A DNA stretch of 40,358 nucleotides from NCBI GenBank assembly GCA_027315185.1, contig DAHUYO010000026.1, positions 1-40,358 on the forward strand. Direction: 5' to 3'. Shown here one piece after another: positions 39,421 to 40,358 of the stretch (positions within the stretch are counted from its first letter, which is position 1; the number at the start of each line of letters is the position of its first letter). Made by a program: the position numbers and the translations under genes. The notes beneath the pieces were generated by a model, which had not been told where the DNA came from, did not search any database, and worked only from the letters and a program-made list of their open reading frames with translations. This stretch comes from Acidobacteriota bacterium. Lineage in GTDB: Bacteria > Acidobacteriota > Terriglobia > Terriglobales > SCQP01.

Positions 39421-39699
39421 GCTGCCTTTCTATTATCCACCTTGCGAGCGGGCGGGCGCCGCGGCTTGCGCGGCGCCGCGGCCAGCACGGAGGTTAGTGG
39501 CGGCGAGGCCGTAGCCAGTCGGCGCTGGGCGCGCCGGAGGGCGAACCGCGAGCGCGGCAACGCGGCCAGGGTGCCAAGGCCAACTCCATCGCGAGATGCG
39601 GACAGGGGTATCAGGACCGTTGCCGTCCGCCAGGACAGGCGCGCTGGGGGTTGCGGGTGGGGGAAAATAGTGTCTTCTTACCGGTTTTGCCCCATCGCC
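39421..39699. other. Divergent intergenic region between the response regulator and TPR-like gene
   Basis: 279 bases, with no supported gene. Start regions of both genes lie at its ends. No box pair convincing enough to name as a promoter was found. Confidence 0.4.
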
Positions 39700-40358
39700 A
39701 TGAGTGTGGAAGAAGGAGAGCAACTTTTAAGCCGCGGCCGCGTGGCGGAGGCGCTGACGGCGTTTCGCGCGGAACTCGCGGCGGCGCCTGAGGATGGGCG
39801 CCTGCTGCACCGGCTGACGGACGCCTTGGCCATGGCCGGCAGGCTGGCGGAGGCGGCGGAGCTGCAAGGCGAGCAATTTGACCGCTATTTGGCCGAGGGG
39901 CGGGCGCGCGAGGCGTGCGTGTTGTTTGCCCGCTTGCAATGGCTGCAACCGCAGGGAGCGGCGCGGTGGCGCGCCTATGCCGCCGCCCTGGAATCGCTGG
40001 AACAGCGCAGCGAGGCGGAGAAGGCCTATCGCCAGTGCGCCGCGGCCCTGCGCCGGGAAAAGCGGCCGGCCGAAGAAGTGGAGGCTTGGCGGGCGGTGTT
40101 CCGCCTGCATCCGGCGGATTATTCCAGTTGCTTGGAAGTGGCGGCGCGGGCCGAAGCCTGCGGCGATCCGGCCTTGGCGGCACAGGCCTATGGGCAGGCG
40201 GCGGCGCTGCTGCATGAGGAGCTGCCCTTGCTGGCCAAGGCCACGGCCCTGGCCCCGCATGACCGCAACTTGCAGCTGCGGCACACCAAGGCCTTGCTGG
40301 CGGCCGGGAAGGGCCAGGAGGCGCTGCAAGCGCTGGCCAAGCTGCCGGCCGCGGCGGC
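39700..40358 (+). CDS. TPR-like helical repeat protein, 5' part (runs off the window)
   Basis: The frame opens at the ATG (MSVEEGEQLLSRGRVAEALT) and stays open to the window edge, giving 219 residues. Ala/Leu-rich helix pairs of about 34 residues resemble tetratricopeptide repeats: LTDALAMAGRLAEAAEL, YAAALESLEQRSEAEKAYR, EVAARAEACGDPALAAQAY and ALLAAGKGQEALQALAKL. Such proteins scaffold complexes; the rest of the gene may carry another domain. There is no signal peptide, so it is probably cytoplasmic. It is divergent from the two-component genes. Confidence 0.75.
   Translation, partial: MSVEEGEQLLSRGRVAEALTAFRAELAAAPEDGRLLHRLTDALAMAGRLAEAAELQGEQFDRYLAEGRAREACVLFARLQWLQPQGAARWRAYAAALESLEQRSEAEKAYRQCAAALRREKRPAEEVEAWRAVFRLHPADYSSCLEVAARAEACGDPALAAQAYGQAAALLHEELPLLAKATALAPHDRNLQLRHTKALLAAGKGQEALQALAKLPAAA

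Overview
The window is very GC-rich bacterial chromosome. The probable source is an Acidobacteriota member: there is a large TonB-dependent receptor with an N-terminal carboxypeptidase-regulatory-like domain (the Oar-like class that phylum carries in number), a meso-diaminopimelate-type MurE, and a tig-clpP-clpX-lon block near a division/cell-wall cluster. The phylum assignment is inference; there is no rRNA gene here to settle it.

Layout. 1-6942 (+): end of a PASTA-containing penicillin-binding protein, then murE, murF, mraY, murD and ftsW, a compact peptidoglycan-precursor and division operon. 6943-9743: an accessory pocket holding a VapBC toxin-antitoxin pair, a lipoprotein with a probable beta-propeller fold, and between them small copies of the 3' ends of BOTH flanking genes (ftsW and lon). 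9744-15855 (-): lon, clpX, clpP and tig, the ATP-dependent proteolysis and ribosome-chaperone block. 15972-18097 (+): an IscU/NifU-like scaffold lacking the usual third cysteine, an enoyl-CoA hydratase of the methylglutaconyl-CoA type, and a YbgC-like thioesterase. 18246-23486: a three-gene restriction-modification-like island (two complementary methyltransferase-like subunits plus a GIY-YIG/helicase protein) with its own good promoter, bracketed by imperfect direct repeats. 23766-28351 (+): the TonB receptor and an APC-family permease.

28459-30587 (+) is the most striking part. Two consecutive genes are each interrupted by one in-frame TGA exactly where the family has a redox cysteine, and each TGA is followed at the right distance by a hairpin of bacterial SECIS type. 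I read them as two selenoproteins: an AhpD-like peroxidase-related enzyme (CxxU) and a membrane-anchored DUF3179 protein (UxxC) whose hairpin has the GGUCU loop known from E. coli fdhF.

30660-33202: a TetR repressor divergent from two short-chain-dehydrogenase-like genes, with two GGAGRCAGTCTCC operators in the shared promoter. 33370-36377: a SnoaL-like protein, then recX and treS on the minus strand. 36674-39420 (-): a response regulator with a C-terminal zinc ribbon and its membrane sensor histidine kinase. 39700-end (+): the start of a TPR-like protein. No tRNA, rRNA, intact insertion sequence or CRISPR array was seen. Several intergenic stretches carry REP-like palindromes and short repeats.
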